A DNA stretch of 64,000 nt from Rheinheimera maricola (GCF_016918075.2 NZ_JAERPS020000005.1:248001-312000), one strand, 5' to 3'. Positions 1 through 11,893 are shown, counted from the stretch's first letter. The notes: generated from the letters alone by a model not told the origin. Numbers and translations: made by a program.

Positions 1-1
1 T

Positions 2-433
2 GATCCGCGTAAAAACGAGCAAAACCAACGCATGTTACACCACCCAGATCTGGCTACAATTGCGGGTCATTTGCTCGATACGGTATTTACTGATAGCTTG
101 AATTCCGACTTGGAGCGTATGCAACGGGTGAACAATACTATTAGTACGATGCAACAATATGGCATAAAAACAGATTTAAAACCGGTGCAGAGCCTGATCA
201 TTAACCCCAGCCAGAACTTTGGCCAAATCGCCAGTGAACATTTTCTTTCACTGCCTATGGCTGTGCGCACCATGTTAAGACTAACCGGCATTCGTCAGCA
301 TTCCGACTCCAGCCTGGCCAGTTATTTACTGTTTGAACAGCGCTATACCCGCCGCCTGATTGAACTTGGCTACGACGACGCCATGGCACAGATGGACGCT
401 ATACTGCAATTTCTGGCTGCTAACCCGTCTTAG
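2..433 (+). CDS. Patatin-like phospholipase, C-terminal part (gene starts before the window)
   Basis: The reading frame is open from base 2, so this is the last ~143 residues of a longer protein. The segment with LATIAGHLLDTVF followed by LNSDLERMQRVN matches the conserved C-terminal part of RssA/NTE-type patatin proteins, which are serine lipid acyl hydrolases. The GxSxG nucleophile and the DGG/A motif would lie upstream and cannot be seen. The ATG at 32 is an internal Met, not the start. About 130 bp of AT-rich sequence separates it from the next gene and shows no clear terminator. The family call rests on the C-terminal region only. Confidence 0.7.
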   Translation, partial: DPRKNEQNQRMLHHPDLATIAGHLLDTVFTDSLNSDLERMQRVNNTISTMQQYGIKTDLKPVQSLIINPSQNFGQIASEHFLSLPMAVRTMLRLTGIRQHSDSSLASYLLFEQRYTRRLIELGYDDAMAQMDAILQFLAANPS

Positions 434-561
434 CTAACGTGATGCTCGTCAAACCCTTGACTAGTGCAAGACAATAAAACTTTAAACTATTGATAATTAA
501 AATATATTTAAAAATGGCCCATTATTTGCTTTATTAACAAAAAGCTTCTGTGGGTGGCAAT

Positions 562-1461
562 ATGGAATACTTATTAGTACACGAAGTCGCGCTAAGTAGT
601 GCACCTAGCTATGCAGCAATGACTAAACTGCAACACTGGCAAGACCTGCCAGAGTGCCTTGAGCAAAGCCTGGTAAGCCAGCTGCAGACAACATTAGATA
701 TTCAGCAACAGCTAAATATTGTCTCAATGGCTAGCGGCAAAGTTTTGCCGCTGTCATCATTAACCTTGAAAACAGCCGTAGGCGATTTCAGCGCCAGCGG
801 ATCCAGACTTGCCGATTATGAGCATCGAAGTGTATTAGTACTTAATCAGCAATGTCTGGCCGAACTTATTTACCACAGTGACCATGCGTTTACCCCCATG
901 ATCCAGCGCGAGTTGCTACTGCTGGAAAGCGAATGGTTGTTTGCGTTACGCAACGCCTTGGTGGTAAGCCGGTTACAACAGATGGCGCTAAAGGACACAC
1001 TAACCGGGTTGGGTAACCGACGCTTTTTTGACGACAGTTTCGAAAAAGCAGTGCAACTTGCCAGGCGTAATAACGAGCCTTGTGCGCTTGTTTTAATTGA
1101 TTTGGATAACTTTAAACAGGTTAACGATGTGTCAGGCCACAGTGCCGGTGACGACATTTTGCTGGCCGTGGCAGATTGTTTGCGCGATACCTTGCGTGCC
1201 ACTGACAGCCTGTTTCGTTTTGGTGGCGACGAATTTGCTGTTATTTTGTCCGGTCAGGATACCGATAGCGCCGAACTAATAGCCCGGCGCACTGTGCGCG
1301 CAATTAACCAGCATTACCTCTGCCAACAACATGAGGTAACTGCGAGTGCTGGCTTGGCCCTATTAACAACCGAACAAGACCGTAAACACTTGTTCAGCGC
1401 CGCTGACGGTGCGTTGTATGCGGCAAAAGAAGCCGGAAAAAGCACAGTACGAGTAGCTTAG
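562..1461 (+). CDS. Diguanylate cyclase (GGDEF domain)
   Basis: Predicted to make the second messenger c-di-GMP from two GTP. The last ~165 residues form a GGDEF domain that opens with the usual D-x-L-T-G-L-G-N-R-R motif; the active-site GGDEF is at about residues 221-225, and an RxxD inhibitory I-site (RATD) lies five residues before it, so both activity and product inhibition look intact. The N-terminal ~150 residues match no sensor domain I recognise and have no membrane segment, so the protein is probably cytosolic. The ATG at 562 is preferred over an in-frame GTG at 550, which lacks a good ribosome-binding site. The gene converges on tilS with only 4 bp between stop codons. Confidence 0.85.
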   Translation: MEYLLVHEVALSSAPSYAAMTKLQHWQDLPECLEQSLVSQLQTTLDIQQQLNIVSMASGKVLPLSSLTLKTAVGDFSASGSRLADYEHRSVLVLNQQCLAELIYHSDHAFTPMIQRELLLLESEWLFALRNALVVSRLQQMALKDTLTGLGNRRFFDDSFEKAVQLARRNNEPCALVLIDLDNFKQVNDVSGHSAGDDILLAVADCLRDTLRATDSLFRFGGDEFAVILSGQDTDSAELIARRTVRAINQHYLCQQHEVTASAGLALLTTEQDRKHLFSAADGALYAAKEAGKSTVRVA

Positions 1462-1465
1462 GTTG

Positions 1466-2761
1466 TTAACGCTGCCAGTGAAGCCATGCCGTGGCCAGCT
1501 CCGGTGCTGTGCTACTGGCATAGCCTGCCACAGCAACCAGCTCGCCATTGACCAACAACAACGGTACCCGTAGCCGCTGCCACGGAGGCACCTGCCACAG
1601 CTTAAACCATTGCTTTAAAGGTTTACTCATCGCTGCACCGGCAGGTTTAAAACGCCGGCTTAACTGGCCAAATACCCACTGGCCGCGCGTTGCCGACAGA
1701 GCAATTGCATCGGCTTGCTTGGTGGCACTAATATACAAACAACCACAGTCATCGGGTAGCGCCAGTTCAGGCTCGCCTTGCCAGGTAAGTGTTTGTGTTG
1801 GTGTCTGCACGTCAATTGGTTTCAATACATACAGGGTGTTAGCAAAACGACGCAGTTGGTAGTCTGCCAAAACTAACAACGGCTCAGCATCAGGACGTGC
1901 GGCTATTACTTGTTGTTTCAAGGTAGTTAGCCACTGTGTCTCAGGGTTAAGCCCAAAATCTGCCAGCCACTGACGTAAGACTAAGTCCTGTTGCAACGGC
2001 AGTAACTCCGCCAGTGGCTGTAACAGGAGTCCGGCATCACTTACACATTGCGCTAACGCCTGGCGCGTATAATGCTCGGCTAATTGCTGCAGTTGCGCTA
2101 TGTGCTGCATACTGCGCGTAGCCGTTTGCTGAAACTGCGGCCAGCGCGCCTTAATCACGGGCGTAAGGTGCTGGCGGATAAAGTTACGTTCAAAACGGCA
2201 ATCGCTGTTGCTGTCATCATTCACCCAGCTTAGCTTATTCGCAACAGCGTAGTGTTCTAACTCACTGCGACTAAACACCAATAAAGGCCGGCACAGCATA
2301 CCAGCTGCAAATGGTCGCTTAGCGGCGATGCCACTTAAACCGGCGCCGCCAGCACCTCGCTTTAACGCCAGCAGCAGGCTTTCTATTTGATCATCTGCAT
2401 GGTGCGCGCTGAGAAGCATGTGCTTATCGGTGCTAACGTACTGCGCCAGCGCTTGATAGCGGGCTATGCGCGCCTTCTGCTCCAGATTACTTTGGCCAGT
2501 AATAACCACTGCTTGCTGGGCAAATGCCACGCCCAGCGCATCACATTGCGCCTTACAAAAGTCAGCCCAATGATTGGCGTGCGCACTAATACCATGGTTG
2601 ATATACACCGCCTTCAGGCTAAAGCTGTGCTGTTTTTGTGCCAGAGACAACAGGTGCAGTAGCACCATAGAATCCAGCCCGCCACTGAACGCTAACACCA
2701 ATTGGTTATCTGCCAGCGGAGCTAAGGTATCAAGCAGGTATTGTGGGCTCAATTCAGCCAT
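1466..2761 (-). CDS. tilS: tRNA(Ile)-lysidine synthase TilS
   Basis: Uses ATP to attach lysine to C34 of tRNA-Ile(CAU), changing its decoding from AUG to AUA; an essential cytosolic enzyme. The PP-loop ATP-binding motif SGGLDS is at residues 26-31, followed by the N-type ATPase core (HHADDQ-like motif near residue 120). The C-terminal half contains the TilS substrate-binding and C-terminal domains, and 431 aa is normal for the family. It lies 3' of accA on the same strand, as in many gammaproteobacteria, but a terminator between them suggests its own transcript. Confidence 0.95.
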   Translation of the reverse strand: MAELSPQYLLDTLAPLADNQLVLAFSGGLDSMVLLHLLSLAQKQHSFSLKAVYINHGISAHANHWADFCKAQCDALGVAFAQQAVVITGQSNLEQKARIARYQALAQYVSTDKHMLLSAHHADDQIESLLLALKRGAGGAGLSGIAAKRPFAAGMLCRPLLVFSRSELEHYAVANKLSWVNDDSNSDCRFERNFIRQHLTPVIKARWPQFQQTATRSMQHIAQLQQLAEHYTRQALAQCVSDAGLLLQPLAELLPLQQDLVLRQWLADFGLNPETQWLTTLKQQVIAARPDAEPLLVLADYQLRRFANTLYVLKPIDVQTPTQTLTWQGEPELALPDDCGCLYISATKQADAIALSATRGQWVFGQLSRRFKPAGAAMSKPLKQWFKLWQVPPWQRLRVPLLLVNGELVAVAGYASSTAPELATAWLHWQR

Positions 2762-2808
2762 AGCATAAGCAAATTATCAGGGTTGGTAAGAGGTATGCAG
2801 ACTAACAC

Positions 2809-2839
2809 AAAATAAAAAGCCAGTGCAGTGGCACTGGCT
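2809..2839 (-). terminator. Rho-independent terminator after accA
   Basis: A perfect 9-bp inverted repeat (AGCCAGTGC / GCACTGGCT, 2818-2826 and 2831-2839) with a 4-nt loop. On the minus strand it is followed by TTTTTATTTTG. It lies 20 bp past the accA stop and closes the long housekeeping cluster. Confidence 0.9.
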
Positions 2840-2858
2840 TGGTACACCGGCGTAACTG

Positions 2859-3815
2859 CTAACAATAGCCGTAAGACATTAAGCGTTTGTAGCGCACGTC
2901 GAGCAACTCTTTACTACTCATTTTTTGCAGTTTGGTTAAATCGCGCAGTAACGCTTGCTTCAGCGTTTGCGCCATCTGCTCAGCAGAGCGATGTGCGCCG
3001 CCTAATGGCTCAGGGATCACTTCATCTATTAGCTTCAGTTCTTTAATCCGCTCGGCAGTAATACCCATAGCCTCAGCCGCTAAGGGGGCCTTTTCTGCGC
3101 TTTTCCACAGAATAGATGCGCAACCCTCCGGTGAAATTACCGAGTAGGTACTGTATTGCAACATATTCACTTTGTCGCCTACGCCAATAGCCAGGGCGCC
3201 ACCTGAACCACCTTCACCTATCACGGTACAAATTACTGGTACTTTAAGACCGGCCATTACTTTTAAATTACGTGCTATGGCTTCAGATTGGCCGCGCTCT
3301 TCCGCGCCAATGCCTGGGTAGGCTCCCGGCGTATCAATAAAGGTAACAATAGGCATGTTAAAACGTTCGGCCATTTCCATCAGGCGCAGTGCTTTGCGGT
3401 AGCCTTCCGGTCGCGGCATACCAAAGTTACGTTTAATTTTTTCGCGCGTATCACGGCCTTTCTGATGGCCGATAATCATCACTGGCGTATCACCCAGCCG
3501 CGCTGTACCGCCAACTATAGCCTGATCGTTGGCAAAGGTACGATCGCCCGCCATGTCGTCGAAATCAGTAAACATATGCTGAATATAATCCAGCGTATAC
3601 GGCCGCAGTGGATGACGCGCCAACTGCGCAACCTGCCAAGCACCAAGCTCAGCGAAAATCTTTTTGGTCAGACCCAGGCTTTTTTCTTTTAGTTTATTGA
3701 TCTCTTCTTCCAGGCCCAAATCGTAATCGCCATTGCGGCTGACGTTACGTAATTCGTCTATTTTTGCTTCAAGTTCAGCAATCGGCTGCTCAAACTCTAA
3801 ATAATTCAGCATCAT
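2859..3815 (-). CDS. accA: Acetyl-CoA carboxylase carboxyltransferase subunit alpha
   Basis: With AccD it forms the carboxyltransferase that moves CO2 from biotinyl-BCCP to acetyl-CoA, giving malonyl-CoA for fatty acid synthesis. The N-terminus ([20 protein letters not shown]) and 318-aa length match AccA, and the crotonase-fold region contains the conserved [10 protein letters not shown] segment that forms an oxyanion-type loop. Two adjacent ATG codons (3815 and 3812) are possible; by family comparison the second is as likely. It lies 17 bp after dnaE, in one operon with it, and is followed by a strong terminator. Confidence 0.97.
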   Translation of the reverse strand: MMLNYLEFEQPIAELEAKIDELRNVSRNGDYDLGLEEEINKLKEKSLGLTKKIFAELGAWQVAQLARHPLRPYTLDYIQHMFTDFDDMAGDRTFANDQAIVGGTARLGDTPVMIIGHQKGRDTREKIKRNFGMPRPEGYRKALRLMEMAERFNMPIVTFIDTPGAYPGIGAEERGQSEAIARNLKVMAGLKVPVICTVIGEGGSGGALAIGVGDKVNMLQYSTYSVISPEGCASILWKSAEKAPLAAEAMGITAERIKELKLIDEVIPEPLGGAHRSAEQMAQTLKQALLRDLTKLQKMSSKELLDVRYKRLMSYGYC

Positions 3816-3832
3816 TGACTGTCACTACCTAA

Positions 3833-6800
3833 TTAATTAAATTCCAGTTCTATTGTCGCCAATTGCTTTAACTGGTGCAACAAAGCGTCGGCTGGCGTTA
3901 CCCACCATTGGGTTCCCAACTGCAGCATCACTTCGCCTTCCTGGCGTTGATAGCGTAGTTTTACCGGCACGGTTCCTGCTTTAAACTCACCCAGTACCTG
4001 CTGCAATCTTTGCAGGTAATTGTGGTCTATTTGCAGCGATTGTACAGTGATATTCAACGATCTAAGCGATTTTTCCCGCACCGCAGTAATTTCGCTGACA
4101 TCGCGGCCGGTCATTGTAAGGCCACCGTTAAAATCATCAAAGCTGACCTGTCCCGTTATCACCAAAATACGGTCTGTTTGCAGTTGTTGTTCGAAACTTT
4201 CCAGCAGATCCGGAAAAAACCGTACATCAAGCCGCGCCGATTTATCATCCAGCGTGACAATGGCCCAACGCCGGCCTTTTTTATTGATCATCACCCGCAC
4301 CGACACTACCAGGCCGGCAACGGTGACACTTTGGTCTTTTCGGGTCGGCTGCAACTCCACCAAGCGGCAATTAACATAACGTGGAATTTCATCCAGATAG
4401 CGGTTAATTGGGTGGCCGGTTAGGTATAAACCCAAAGTTTCACGTTCGCCCTCCAGCCAAACTTCATCAGCCCAAGGCTCAACCTGTTTAAACGCCGCAG
4501 CAGCATTCTCGGGCTCTGGGCTAAGTAAACCAAACAAATCATCCTGCCCCACCGCCTGGGCTTTAGCGTGCTGCTCGGCCGCCTTCATCGCTTCTTCTAA
4601 GGTAGCAGACAGCGCCGCTCGGTGCGGGCCAAGCCGGTCCATGGCGCCGGCTAAAATCAGCTTTTCTATTACGCGTCGGTTAAGTTTCTTTAAATCGACT
4701 TTGGCACAAAAATCGAATAAATCACTAAAGCTGCCATGTTTACTCCGCGCTTCCAGTATCGCCTCAATCGGGCCCTCGCCTACGCCTTTGATGGCACCGA
4801 TACCATAGACAATATGGCCTTGCTCGTTAACGGTAAACTTATACACGCCGGCATTCACGTCTGGTGGAATAAGCTTAAGCTTCATGCGCTCGCACTCGTC
4901 CACCAAGGTGACAATTTTGTCGGTGTTGTCCATATCAGCCGACATTACCGCAGCCATAAATTCAGCCGGATAATGCGCTTTCATCCATAGCGTCTGATAT
5001 GACACCAGCGCGTAAGCGGCAGAATGCGATTTGTTAAAGCCGTAACCGGCGAATTTTTCTACCAAATCGAAAATCTTAATCGCCAGATCTGGATCAATAC
5101 CATTTTTAGCCGCGCCCTCTTGAAAGGTGTCGCGCTGCTTAGCCATTTCTTCGGGCTTTTTCTTACCCATAGCACGGCGCAGTAAGTCTGCGCCACCGAG
5201 CGAGTAACCCGACAAGACCTGGGCTATCTGCATTACCTGTTCCTGATACAGAATAATGCCGTAAGTAGGCTCTAATATCGGCTTCAACGAATCATGCTGC
5301 CAGGTGGCATCGGGGTACGATATAGCTTCGCGGCCGCGTTTACGGTCGATAAAGTTATCAACCATGCCCGACTGCAACGGGCCGGGTCGGAATAATGCTA
5401 CCAAGGCTATCATATCTTCGAAGCAGTCCGGCTGCAGACGGCGGATTAAGTCTTTCATACCGCGGGATTCGAGCTGGAATACCGCGGTGGTATCGGCTTT
5501 TTGCAGTAAGTCGAAGCTCTTTCTATCAACCAGTGGAATACTGTTAATATCGATGGGCTGGCGACCCTCTTTTGCCAGCCGGGTATTAGCCATGTTCACT
5601 GCCCACTGCAAAATAGTCAGCGTGCGCAGGCCTAAGAAGTCAAATTTAACCAAACCGGCGTATTCAACGTCGTTTTTATCAAACTGCGTGACCGGATTAT
5701 TGCCTTCATCATCACAGTACAATGGCGAAAAATCGGTAATTTTGGTTGGCGCGATCACTACACCACCAGCGTGTTTGCCAGCGTTGCGGGTAACACCTTC
5801 AAGCTGACGCGCCATATCAATCAGATCTTTAACTTCCTGATCCTGTGCATACAGCTCTGGTAAGCGCGGTTCTTCTTTAAACGCCTGCTCTAACGTCATA
5901 CCCGGCGTAGGAGGGATCAGCTTGGAAATACGGTCAACAAAACCATAAGGGTGGCCAAGTACGCGGCCAACATCACGAATTACCGCTTTGGCCGCCATGG
6001 TGCCGAAGGTGATAATTTGTGACACGGCTTCACGGCCATACATGTCGGCGACATGATCGATAACTTCATCGCGCCGATCCATACAAAAATCGACATCGAA
6101 ATCGGGCATGGATACCCGCTCAGGGTTTAGAAACCGCTCGAACAGCAGATCAAACTCCAACGGATCCAGATCGGTAATTTTAAGCGCATAGGCCACCAGC
6201 GAGCCGGCACCTGAGCCGCGTCCTGGTCCAACCGGGATATCGTTGTCCTTCGACCACTGAATAAACTCCATAACTACCAGGAAGTACCCAGGGAAGCCCA
6301 TCTGGTTTATGACGTCTAGCTCAATCTGTAAGCGTTCGTCATACCCAAGACGTTTTTCTTGTCGTAACGCCTCGTCTGGAAACAATTGCCTTAGCCGCTC
6401 TTCCAGGCCTTCGCGTGATTTCAGTACCAGAAAGTCAGCATCAGTCATACCGCCGGTAGGAAACGCGGGTAAAAAATATTCGCCTAAACGAATCGTAACA
6501 TTACAACGTTTAGCAATTTCAACTGAGTTTTCCAGCGCTTCTGGCAAGTCAGCAAATAGCTGCTGCATTTCTTGCTCGGATTTCAGATATTGTTGGTCGG
6601 TATAGTTTTTTGGCCGGCGTTTGTCATCCAGCGTAAAGCCATCATGAATGGCTACCCGAATTTCGTGCGCCGGAAAATCCTCTGGCTGCAAAAACACCAC
6701 TTCGTTAGTGGCCACAACGGGCATATCATATTGCTCGGCCAGCGTAACGGCCTTTTGAATATACAGTTCTTCATCCGGCCTGCCGGTGCGCTGTAGCTCA

Positions 6801-7303
6801 AGATAAAATCGGTTGGCGAAGTGGTGCTGATAAAACGAGACTAACTCATTAATGCTCTGCTGGTTTTCTTTTAGCAGTGCTTTGCCTAACAAGCCATCCT
6901 TACCACCAGACAGTATAATAACGCCCTGTGCATACTCAGATAGCCAGTCATGTTCAATTTGTGGTTTGCCATCAACATGACCACGCAGATACGCTTTGGA
7001 AATTAGCTGACTTAAATTCTGATAGCCGGTATTGTCAGCCGCCAATAACAACATACGACTGCTTTCGCTGGCAAATAACGGATGCTGTACGAAACAATCA
7101 ACGCCGACAATCGGCTTAATGCCACTGTCATGTGCGGTGCTGTAAAACCGCACCAGGCCACAAAAATTCATTTGGTCAGTTAATGCCAGCGCCGGCATAT
7201 TGAGCTTTTGCGCGGCTTTAACAATCGGCTTTACTTTGGCAACACCATCCACCATGGAAAAGTCACTGTGCACCCGAAGATGAATAAAACCAGGATGACT
7301 CAT
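3833..7303 (-). CDS. dnaE: DNA polymerase III subunit alpha
   Basis: Catalytic subunit of the replicative DNA polymerase. Order of domains: N-terminal PHP domain (residues ~5-250, starting with [12 protein letters not shown]), C-family palm with the catalytic aspartates in PDFDVDF (about 400) and in FDFLGL (about 550), tandem HhH near 830-880, and an OB fold near 985-1060 (VTVAGLV...). The length of 1156 aa is typical of proteobacterial DnaE1. The start overlaps the rnhB stop by 4 bp, so translation is probably coupled. It is followed by accA, the standard arrangement. Confidence 0.97.
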   Translation of the reverse strand: MSHPGFIHLRVHSDFSMVDGVAKVKPIVKAAQKLNMPALALTDQMNFCGLVRFYSTAHDSGIKPIVGVDCFVQHPLFASESSRMLLLAADNTGYQNLSQLISKAYLRGHVDGKPQIEHDWLSEYAQGVIILSGGKDGLLGKALLKENQQSINELVSFYQHHFANRFYLELQRTGRPDEELYIQKAVTLAEQYDMPVVATNEVVFLQPEDFPAHEIRVAIHDGFTLDDKRRPKNYTDQQYLKSEQEMQQLFADLPEALENSVEIAKRCNVTIRLGEYFLPAFPTGGMTDADFLVLKSREGLEERLRQLFPDEALRQEKRLGYDERLQIELDVINQMGFPGYFLVVMEFIQWSKDNDIPVGPGRGSGAGSLVAYALKITDLDPLEFDLLFERFLNPERVSMPDFDVDFCMDRRDEVIDHVADMYGREAVSQIITFGTMAAKAVIRDVGRVLGHPYGFVDRISKLIPPTPGMTLEQAFKEEPRLPELYAQDQEVKDLIDMARQLEGVTRNAGKHAGGVVIAPTKITDFSPLYCDDEGNNPVTQFDKNDVEYAGLVKFDFLGLRTLTILQWAVNMANTRLAKEGRQPIDINSIPLVDRKSFDLLQKADTTAVFQLESRGMKDLIRRLQPDCFEDMIALVALFRPGPLQSGMVDNFIDRKRGREAISYPDATWQHDSLKPILEPTYGIILYQEQVMQIAQVLSGYSLGGADLLRRAMGKKKPEEMAKQRDTFQEGAAKNGIDPDLAIKIFDLVEKFAGYGFNKSHSAAYALVSYQTLWMKAHYPAEFMAAVMSADMDNTDKIVTLVDECERMKLKLIPPDVNAGVYKFTVNEQGHIVYGIGAIKGVGEGPIEAILEARSKHGSFSDLFDFCAKVDLKKLNRRVIEKLILAGAMDRLGPHRAALSATLEEAMKAAEQHAKAQAVGQDDLFGLLSPEPENAAAAFKQVEPWADEVWLEGERETLGLYLTGHPINRYLDEIPRYVNCRLVELQPTRKDQSVTVAGLVVSVRVMINKKGRRWAIVTLDDKSARLDVRFFPDLLESFEQQLQTDRILVITGQVSFDDFNGGLTMTGRDVSEITAVREKSLRSLNITVQSLQIDHNYLQRLQQVLGEFKAGTVPVKLRYQRQEGEVMLQLGTQWWVTPADALLHQLKQLATIELEFN

Positions 7304-7899
7304 AAGCCCCGTTGCTCCAACGCCAGCCTTACCGGCTTAAAGCTGCGCCGGTGCTGAGCTAACACACCATACTGCGCTATAGCAGCCAAATGTGCAGCAG
7401 TGGGGTATCCTTTATGGGCGGCGAAGCCAAATTGCGGGAAAGCCTGATGCAGGGCTTGCATTTCGGCATCTCGCGCAACTTTAGCCAAAATAGAAGCCGC
7501 ACTAATCTCTGGCACCAGTAAATCACCTTTGACGACGGCACTGGTGGGCAGACCAAAATCTGTAGTACGGTTGCCATCAACTAATACCCACTGCGGTTTA
7601 ATGCTAAGGGCCGCAACGGCACGACGCATTGCCAGCATAGTGGCGTGTAAAATATTTAGATGATCAATTTCTTCGGGTTCAGCCCGACCCAGTGCCCAGC
7701 ACAATGCCTGTGCTTTTATTTGTTCGGCTAGTTCTAGTCGGCGCTTCTCACTGAGTTTTTTTGAGTCAGTTAAACCACTAATTGGTTTTGCCGGGTCCAA
7801 TATCACCGCTGCAGTAACTACGGCTCCAATTAGCGGCCCGCGGCCGACTTCATCAACCCCGCAAATCAGCTCAACGCTCGGCCGTTGGTACAGCATCAT
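7300..7899 (-). CDS. rnhB: Ribonuclease HII
   Basis: Cleaves the RNA strand of RNA-DNA hybrids and nicks at single ribonucleotides built into DNA. The signature D16-E17-V-G-R-G-P supplies the first two acidic metal ligands, and a VDGN segment near residue 107 carries the third; 199 aa is normal. The family usually has GRGPLAGPV, while this one reads GRGPLIGAV, a mild variation. The first 29 bp overlap the end of lpxB and the end overlaps dnaE by 4 bp, so the three genes are co-transcribed. Confidence 0.95.
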   Translation of the reverse strand: MMLYQRPSVELICGVDEVGRGPLIGAVVTAAVILDPAKPISGLTDSKKLSEKRRLELAEQIKAQALCWALGRAEPEEIDHLNILHATMLAMRRAVAALSIKPQWVLVDGNRTTDFGLPTSAVVKGDLLVPEISAASILAKVARDAEMQALHQAFPQFGFAAHKGYPTAAHLAAIAQYGVLAQHRRSFKPVRLALEQRGL

Positions 7900-9040
7900 G
7901 TTTAATTACCTGTAATATCGCCTGTGCCGCTTTAACACTGGCATCGCATTTAATGGATTGATGAATACCCTGGTACTCTGTTAGCAGTGCGTTTGTTTCA
8001 GTAGTAAGTTGTGGCAACATCGCGTCGACTAAAGCTTTCGGGGTAACCTGATGCTGCAGCAACTCTGGCACCATCGCGCGCCCGGCAAGTAAGTTTGGCA
8101 GGCTAAAATGTGCCAGCTTCACTAAGCGCCGGCCTATCTGATACGTTAGCCAGTTGGCACGATACGCCACCACCATTAAACATTTCGCCAGCATCGCCTC
8201 TAAGGTCGCCGTGCCTGACGTGATAAAGGTGGCATCGGCTGCCAGTAATACCTGGCGGGCCTGGCCGGTAAATTGCGTTATTTGTAGCTGTGGCGCCACT
8301 TGCTGTCTAATGGCATTGAACTGTGCAGCCTTGGCCGGGGTAACCATATTCGTGACAAACTGTAACTGTGGTAACTGCTGTTGCAGCAGCGTCGCAGCCA
8401 GCAAAAAATCTGTGGCTAACAGTTTAATCTCATTGGTACGGCTACCGGGCATAATCGCCAGCACCGGCCGTAAAGGGTCTAACCCCAACGCTGTTTTCGC
8501 AGCGGCTTTGTCTACATCCAAAGGCATGGTATCGGCCATGGTATGGCCAACAAAGGTGCACGGTACCTGATATTTATCGTAAAAGGCTTTTTCAAACGGC
8601 AGTAGCGATAATACCATGTTAGTAGCTGCCTGGATTTTAAATATCCGCTTATGCCGCCAGGCCCACACCGACGGGCTAACATAATGTACCGTCTTAATCC
8701 CGGCCTGCTTTAAATTTAACTCTACCGGCAGGTTAAAATCTGGCGCATCTATGCCGACAAACACATCGGGCTTATCCGCCAGCAAAGCGGCAACAATCTC
8801 CCGCTTTACTTTTAACAGCCTCGGCAAACGGCCGAGCACTTCAACGATGCCCATCACCGAAAGCTCTTCCATATCAAACAAAGCATTAAAGCCCAGTGCC
8901 TGCATGCGCGGCCCGCCAATACCATAGAACACTGCATCAGGATGCATAGCTTTTAACGCGACGATTAAGTCGGCACCTAAAATATCGCCGGAGTGTTCTC
9001 CGGCGATAATGGCAATTTTTAACGGCGTGTTTGCCAGCAT
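7871..9040 (-). CDS. lpxB: Lipid-A-disaccharide synthase
   Basis: Glycosyltransferase that joins UDP-2,3-diacylglucosamine and lipid X to give the tetraacyl disaccharide of lipid A at the inner face of the cytoplasmic membrane. The N-terminus [17 protein letters not shown] is the LpxB hallmark, and the glycosyltransferase segment PGSRTNEI and the SGTATLE motif near residue 280 are present. 389 aa is a full-length enzyme. The start shares one base with the lpxA stop. Confidence 0.96.
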   Translation of the reverse strand: MLANTPLKIAIIAGEHSGDILGADLIVALKAMHPDAVFYGIGGPRMQALGFNALFDMEELSVMGIVEVLGRLPRLLKVKREIVAALLADKPDVFVGIDAPDFNLPVELNLKQAGIKTVHYVSPSVWAWRHKRIFKIQAATNMVLSLLPFEKAFYDKYQVPCTFVGHTMADTMPLDVDKAAAKTALGLDPLRPVLAIMPGSRTNEIKLLATDFLLAATLLQQQLPQLQFVTNMVTPAKAAQFNAIRQQVAPQLQITQFTGQARQVLLAADATFITSGTATLEAMLAKCLMVVAYRANWLTYQIGRRLVKLAHFSLPNLLAGRAMVPELLQHQVTPKALVDAMLPQLTTETNALLTEYQGIHQSIKCDASVKAAQAILQVIKHDAVPTAER

Positions 9041-9831
9041 CAGCGCACTATGCCCCGGCTGGCGTTAGCGATAAAGTCGGTAAACAGTTTAAGCTCGGGT
9101 ACCTCATTGGATTTATCTTGCAGTGCAGCTAAGGCTTCGGCGACGGTCAGACCTTTTCGATACACTTCCTTGTAAGCACGACGTATTTCCAGCAATGCCT
9201 CGCTGCTAAAACCACGACGTTTCAAGCCTTCGCTATTAATACCCGCCGGTACGCAAGGCGCACCGTGCACCATGAGGTACGGTGGCACGTCTTTTAATAC
9301 GATAGAGCCGCCACCACAGAAGGCATGAGCACCAATATGCACAAATTGATGCACACCGGTCATACCGCCTAAAATGGCCCAGTCACCAACGTGAACATGG
9401 CCTGCAGCTTGAGCGCCGCTGGCAAAAATAGTGTGGTTGCCAATAACGACATCATGGGCAACATGTGTGGTGTTCATAAACAGGTTGTGGCTACCAATTA
9501 TGGTTTTACCCTGATCCTGCACCGTGCCCCGGTGCACAGAACAGCCCTCACGAAATACGTTGTGATCGCCGACGATCAGTTGGGTGGCTTCACCTTGGTA
9601 TTTTTTGTCCTGGCAGGCCTCGCCTATACTGGCAAACTGAAAAAAGTGGTTAGCCTTACCAATAGTACTGGGGCCTTTTATCGCCACATGTGATTCAAGA
9701 ATACAATCGTCGCCGAGTACGACATCATGGCCGATATAACAAAACGGGCCTACTTTAACATTGTTGCCAATTTTGGCACTGGATTCGATTACCGCAGTTG
9801 GATGGATCACGTTATAGTTCTCTTCTGGCAC
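9040..9831 (-). CDS. lpxA: UDP-N-acetylglucosamine acyltransferase
   Basis: First enzyme of lipid A synthesis; transfers 3-hydroxyacyl from ACP to the 3-OH of UDP-GlcNAc. The protein is mostly left-handed beta-helix hexapeptide repeats, starting with the conserved [14 protein letters not shown] segment; the catalytic histidine lies in the THVAHDV motif, and the C-terminal GLKRRGF plus helical bundle are present. 263 aa is normal. It overlaps the fabZ stop by about 20 bp, consistent with translational coupling inside the lpxD-fabZ-lpxA-lpxB block. Confidence 0.96.
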   Translation of the reverse strand: MPEENYNVIHPTAVIESSAKIGNNVKVGPFCYIGHDVVLGDDCILESHVAIKGPSTIGKANHFFQFASIGEACQDKKYQGEATQLIVGDHNVFREGCSVHRGTVQDQGKTIIGSHNLFMNTTHVAHDVVIGNHTIFASGAQAAGHVHVGDWAILGGMTGVHQFVHIGAHAFCGGGSIVLKDVPPYLMVHGAPCVPAGINSEGLKRRGFSSEALLEIRRAYKEVYRKGLTVAEALAALQDKSNEVPELKLFTDFIANASRGIVR

Positions 9832-10264
9832 ACATCAGCTCAGCCGAGCAGACAATCTGGCCTTCCACTTTTGCTTCGCCGTAAAACTTCCACATGTTGC
9901 GGCGCTCTTTTAAAAACTTAACTTCTAATATCATGGTATCACCCGGTACTACCGGTTTTTTAAAGCGGGCGTCGTCGATGGCAGCAAACAGATACAGCTC
10001 ATTTTCAGAGCGCTCAGTTACTGTTTTAAAGCCAAGAATACCAGTTGCCTGCGCCAGAGCTTCTAAAATCAGTACACCAGGGAAAATAGGCATTCCAGGG
10101 AAATGGCCGGTAAAAATGGGTTCGTTAATAGTAACATTCTTCAACGCCGTCAGGCTTTCACCTGGTGTGAAATCCAACACCCGGTCAATCAGCAAAAATG
10201 GGTAACGATGTGGCAATAATGCCATAATTTCCTGCACTTGCAGGATATTAAGTTGGTTAGCCAA
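9812..10264 (-). CDS. fabZ: (3R)-hydroxyacyl-[ACP] dehydratase FabZ
   Basis: Hot-dog fold dehydratase of type II fatty acid synthesis; it competes with LpxA and LpxD for hydroxyacyl-ACP, so co-expression helps balance phospholipid and lipid A. The catalytic His is in [13 protein letters not shown] and the catalytic Glu in [13 protein letters not shown]; 150 aa. It is 14 bp downstream of lpxD. Confidence 0.96.
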   Translation of the reverse strand: MANQLNILQVQEIMALLPHRYPFLLIDRVLDFTPGESLTALKNVTINEPIFTGHFPGMPIFPGVLILEALAQATGILGFKTVTERSENELYLFAAIDDARFKKPVVPGDTMILEVKFLKERRNMWKFYGEAKVEGQIVCSAELMCARREL

Positions 10265-10278
10265 GGCTTGTCCTCTGT

Positions 10279-11331
10279 CTATTGGTCAGCGTCAGATGAA
10301 AGGTTTACTGTTGCCAGCTTAGCTTCCAGCTGCTTTACACGCTGGTAAAGTTGGTCGATTTGTCTGAGTTTAGCCGTATTTTTGCGCCACTCATTGTTTG
10401 CTGTCGCAGGAATACCTGATGAGTATACGCCTTTTTCGGTGATAGGCTTCATCACCATCGCCATACCAGTTATTTGCGCACCATCACAAATATCAATATG
10501 GCCATTAATACACACTGCGCCACCAATAATACAGTAACGTCCAATTTTAGTGCTACCCGCTACGACACTGCAGGCAGCCATTGCGGTATGGTCACCAATT
10601 TGCACGTTGTGCGCGATTTGACACAGGTTATCGATAATGACATTTTCGCCGATGACTGTGTTTTCAATAGCACCACGATCAATCGTGGTTGCTGCACCAA
10701 TTTCACAATTGTTGCCAACAATAACAGTGCCCGTTTGAGGGATCTTTAGCCAGTTACCGCGCTCATTAGCAAAGCCGAAACCGTCTGAGCCCACTACTGC
10801 GGCGCTGTGAACAATACAGTTATTGCCCAGTTCTACCCGGTGATAAATAGTAACATTAGCCCACAGTCTGGTATTCTGGCCAATAATAGCTTGCTCACCG
10901 ATAAAGCATCCCGCACCAATTTGCACATTGTTGCCCAACACCACACCAGCGCTGATCACCGCATTGGGTCCCACTGACACATTAGTGCCAAGTTGTACAC
11001 TGGCGTCTATGACAGCCGTAGGATGAATGCCAATGGCAGAAGCGGGAGTCGTATCGAGTAATTGCGCGACACGCGCAAAAGCAACATAGGGGTCTTTTAC
11101 AATTAACGCGTTAACGCCCGGCGCGACAAAAGCTGCATCATCAGCGCCAATCAGCACGGCAGAGGCTGTGGTTTGCGACAAGTATTTGCGGTATTTGCTG
11201 TTAGACAAAAAACTAATTTGGCCTGCGCCGGCATGTTCCAGCGTAGCAATAGAAACGATGCCGCAAGCAGCATCGCCGATTAGCTGAGCACCTAAGTGCT
11301 CAGCTAAATGTGCTAACGTGTATCCAGACAT
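10279..11331 (-). CDS. lpxD: UDP-3-O-acylglucosamine N-acyltransferase
   Basis: Third lipid A step; adds the N-linked hydroxyacyl chain. An N-terminal uridine-binding domain (residues 1-~100) precedes a left-handed beta-helix of hexapeptide repeats (~105-300). The catalytic histidine is in [10 protein letters not shown], and a C-terminal helix follows. Length 350 aa. The start codon overlaps the skp stop by one base (TAATG). Confidence 0.96.
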   Translation of the reverse strand: MSGYTLAHLAEHLGAQLIGDAACGIVSIATLEHAGAGQISFLSNSKYRKYLSQTTASAVLIGADDAAFVAPGVNALIVKDPYVAFARVAQLLDTTPASAIGIHPTAVIDASVQLGTNVSVGPNAVISAGVVLGNNVQIGAGCFIGEQAIIGQNTRLWANVTIYHRVELGNNCIVHSAAVVGSDGFGFANERGNWLKIPQTGTVIVGNNCEIGAATTIDRGAIENTVIGENVIIDNLCQIAHNVQIGDHTAMAACSVVAGSTKIGRYCIIGGAVCINGHIDICDGAQITGMAMVMKPITEKGVYSSGIPATANNEWRKNTAKLRQIDQLYQRVKQLEAKLATVNLSSDADQ

Positions 11332-11849
11332 TATTTTGCTTTACTAACCTGTGCAACCACAGCTTCAGATATATCATACTCTGGCTTTGCATACACTGCT
11401 GCGCCTGAGTTCAAAACCATGTCAAACTTTTCACGCTCAGCCACCACGTCGATAGCAGCTTTGATTAGCGCCAGAACTTTGTTGCGCTCTTCAGCCTGGC
11501 GGTTGCGGATTTCTTCATCCAGCGGGCGAGCAAGTTGCTCATACTGTTGGCGTTGTGTATTTACCGATGTTTTTAATTCTTCTTGCTGTGCTTCGCTCAT
11601 TGTTGGACCATCGCGACGCAGTTTTTCGATGTTGAAGGTAATATCTTTTTCAAGCTTGCCAACGGCTTCAATACGCTGAGCGAACTCGTTCTTAATAGTT
11701 TCTTGCATTGCAGTAGATTGTGGAATTTTTGCTGCTACAGCCTGTACATCGACAAACGCGATTTTCATTTCCTTTGCAGCAACAGTACCCGCTAGTAATA
11801 CACCGGCGATAACCAATACAGCAGACTTTACAACCTTGTTATTAAACAT
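11331..11849 (-). CDS. skp: Periplasmic chaperone Skp/OmpH
   Basis: Periplasmic holdase that carries unfolded outer membrane proteins to the BAM complex. A cleavable signal peptide (residues 1-~25, hydrophobic core SAVLVIAGVLLAG, cut after VAA) is followed by the IAFVDVQ strand and long charged helices that form the tentacles of the trimer. 172 aa is typical. The gene sits 44 bp downstream of bamA. Confidence 0.95.
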   Translation of the reverse strand: MFNNKVVKSAVLVIAGVLLAGTVAAKEMKIAFVDVQAVAAKIPQSTAMQETIKNEFAQRIEAVGKLEKDITFNIEKLRRDGPTMSEAQQEELKTSVNTQRQQYEQLARPLDEEIRNRQAEERNKVLALIKAAIDVVAEREKFDMVLNSGAAVYAKPEYDISEAVVAQVSKAK

Positions 11850-11893
11850 CTTCTCTTTCCTATAGTTCTAAACGTAATAGTTTTACCAATTTT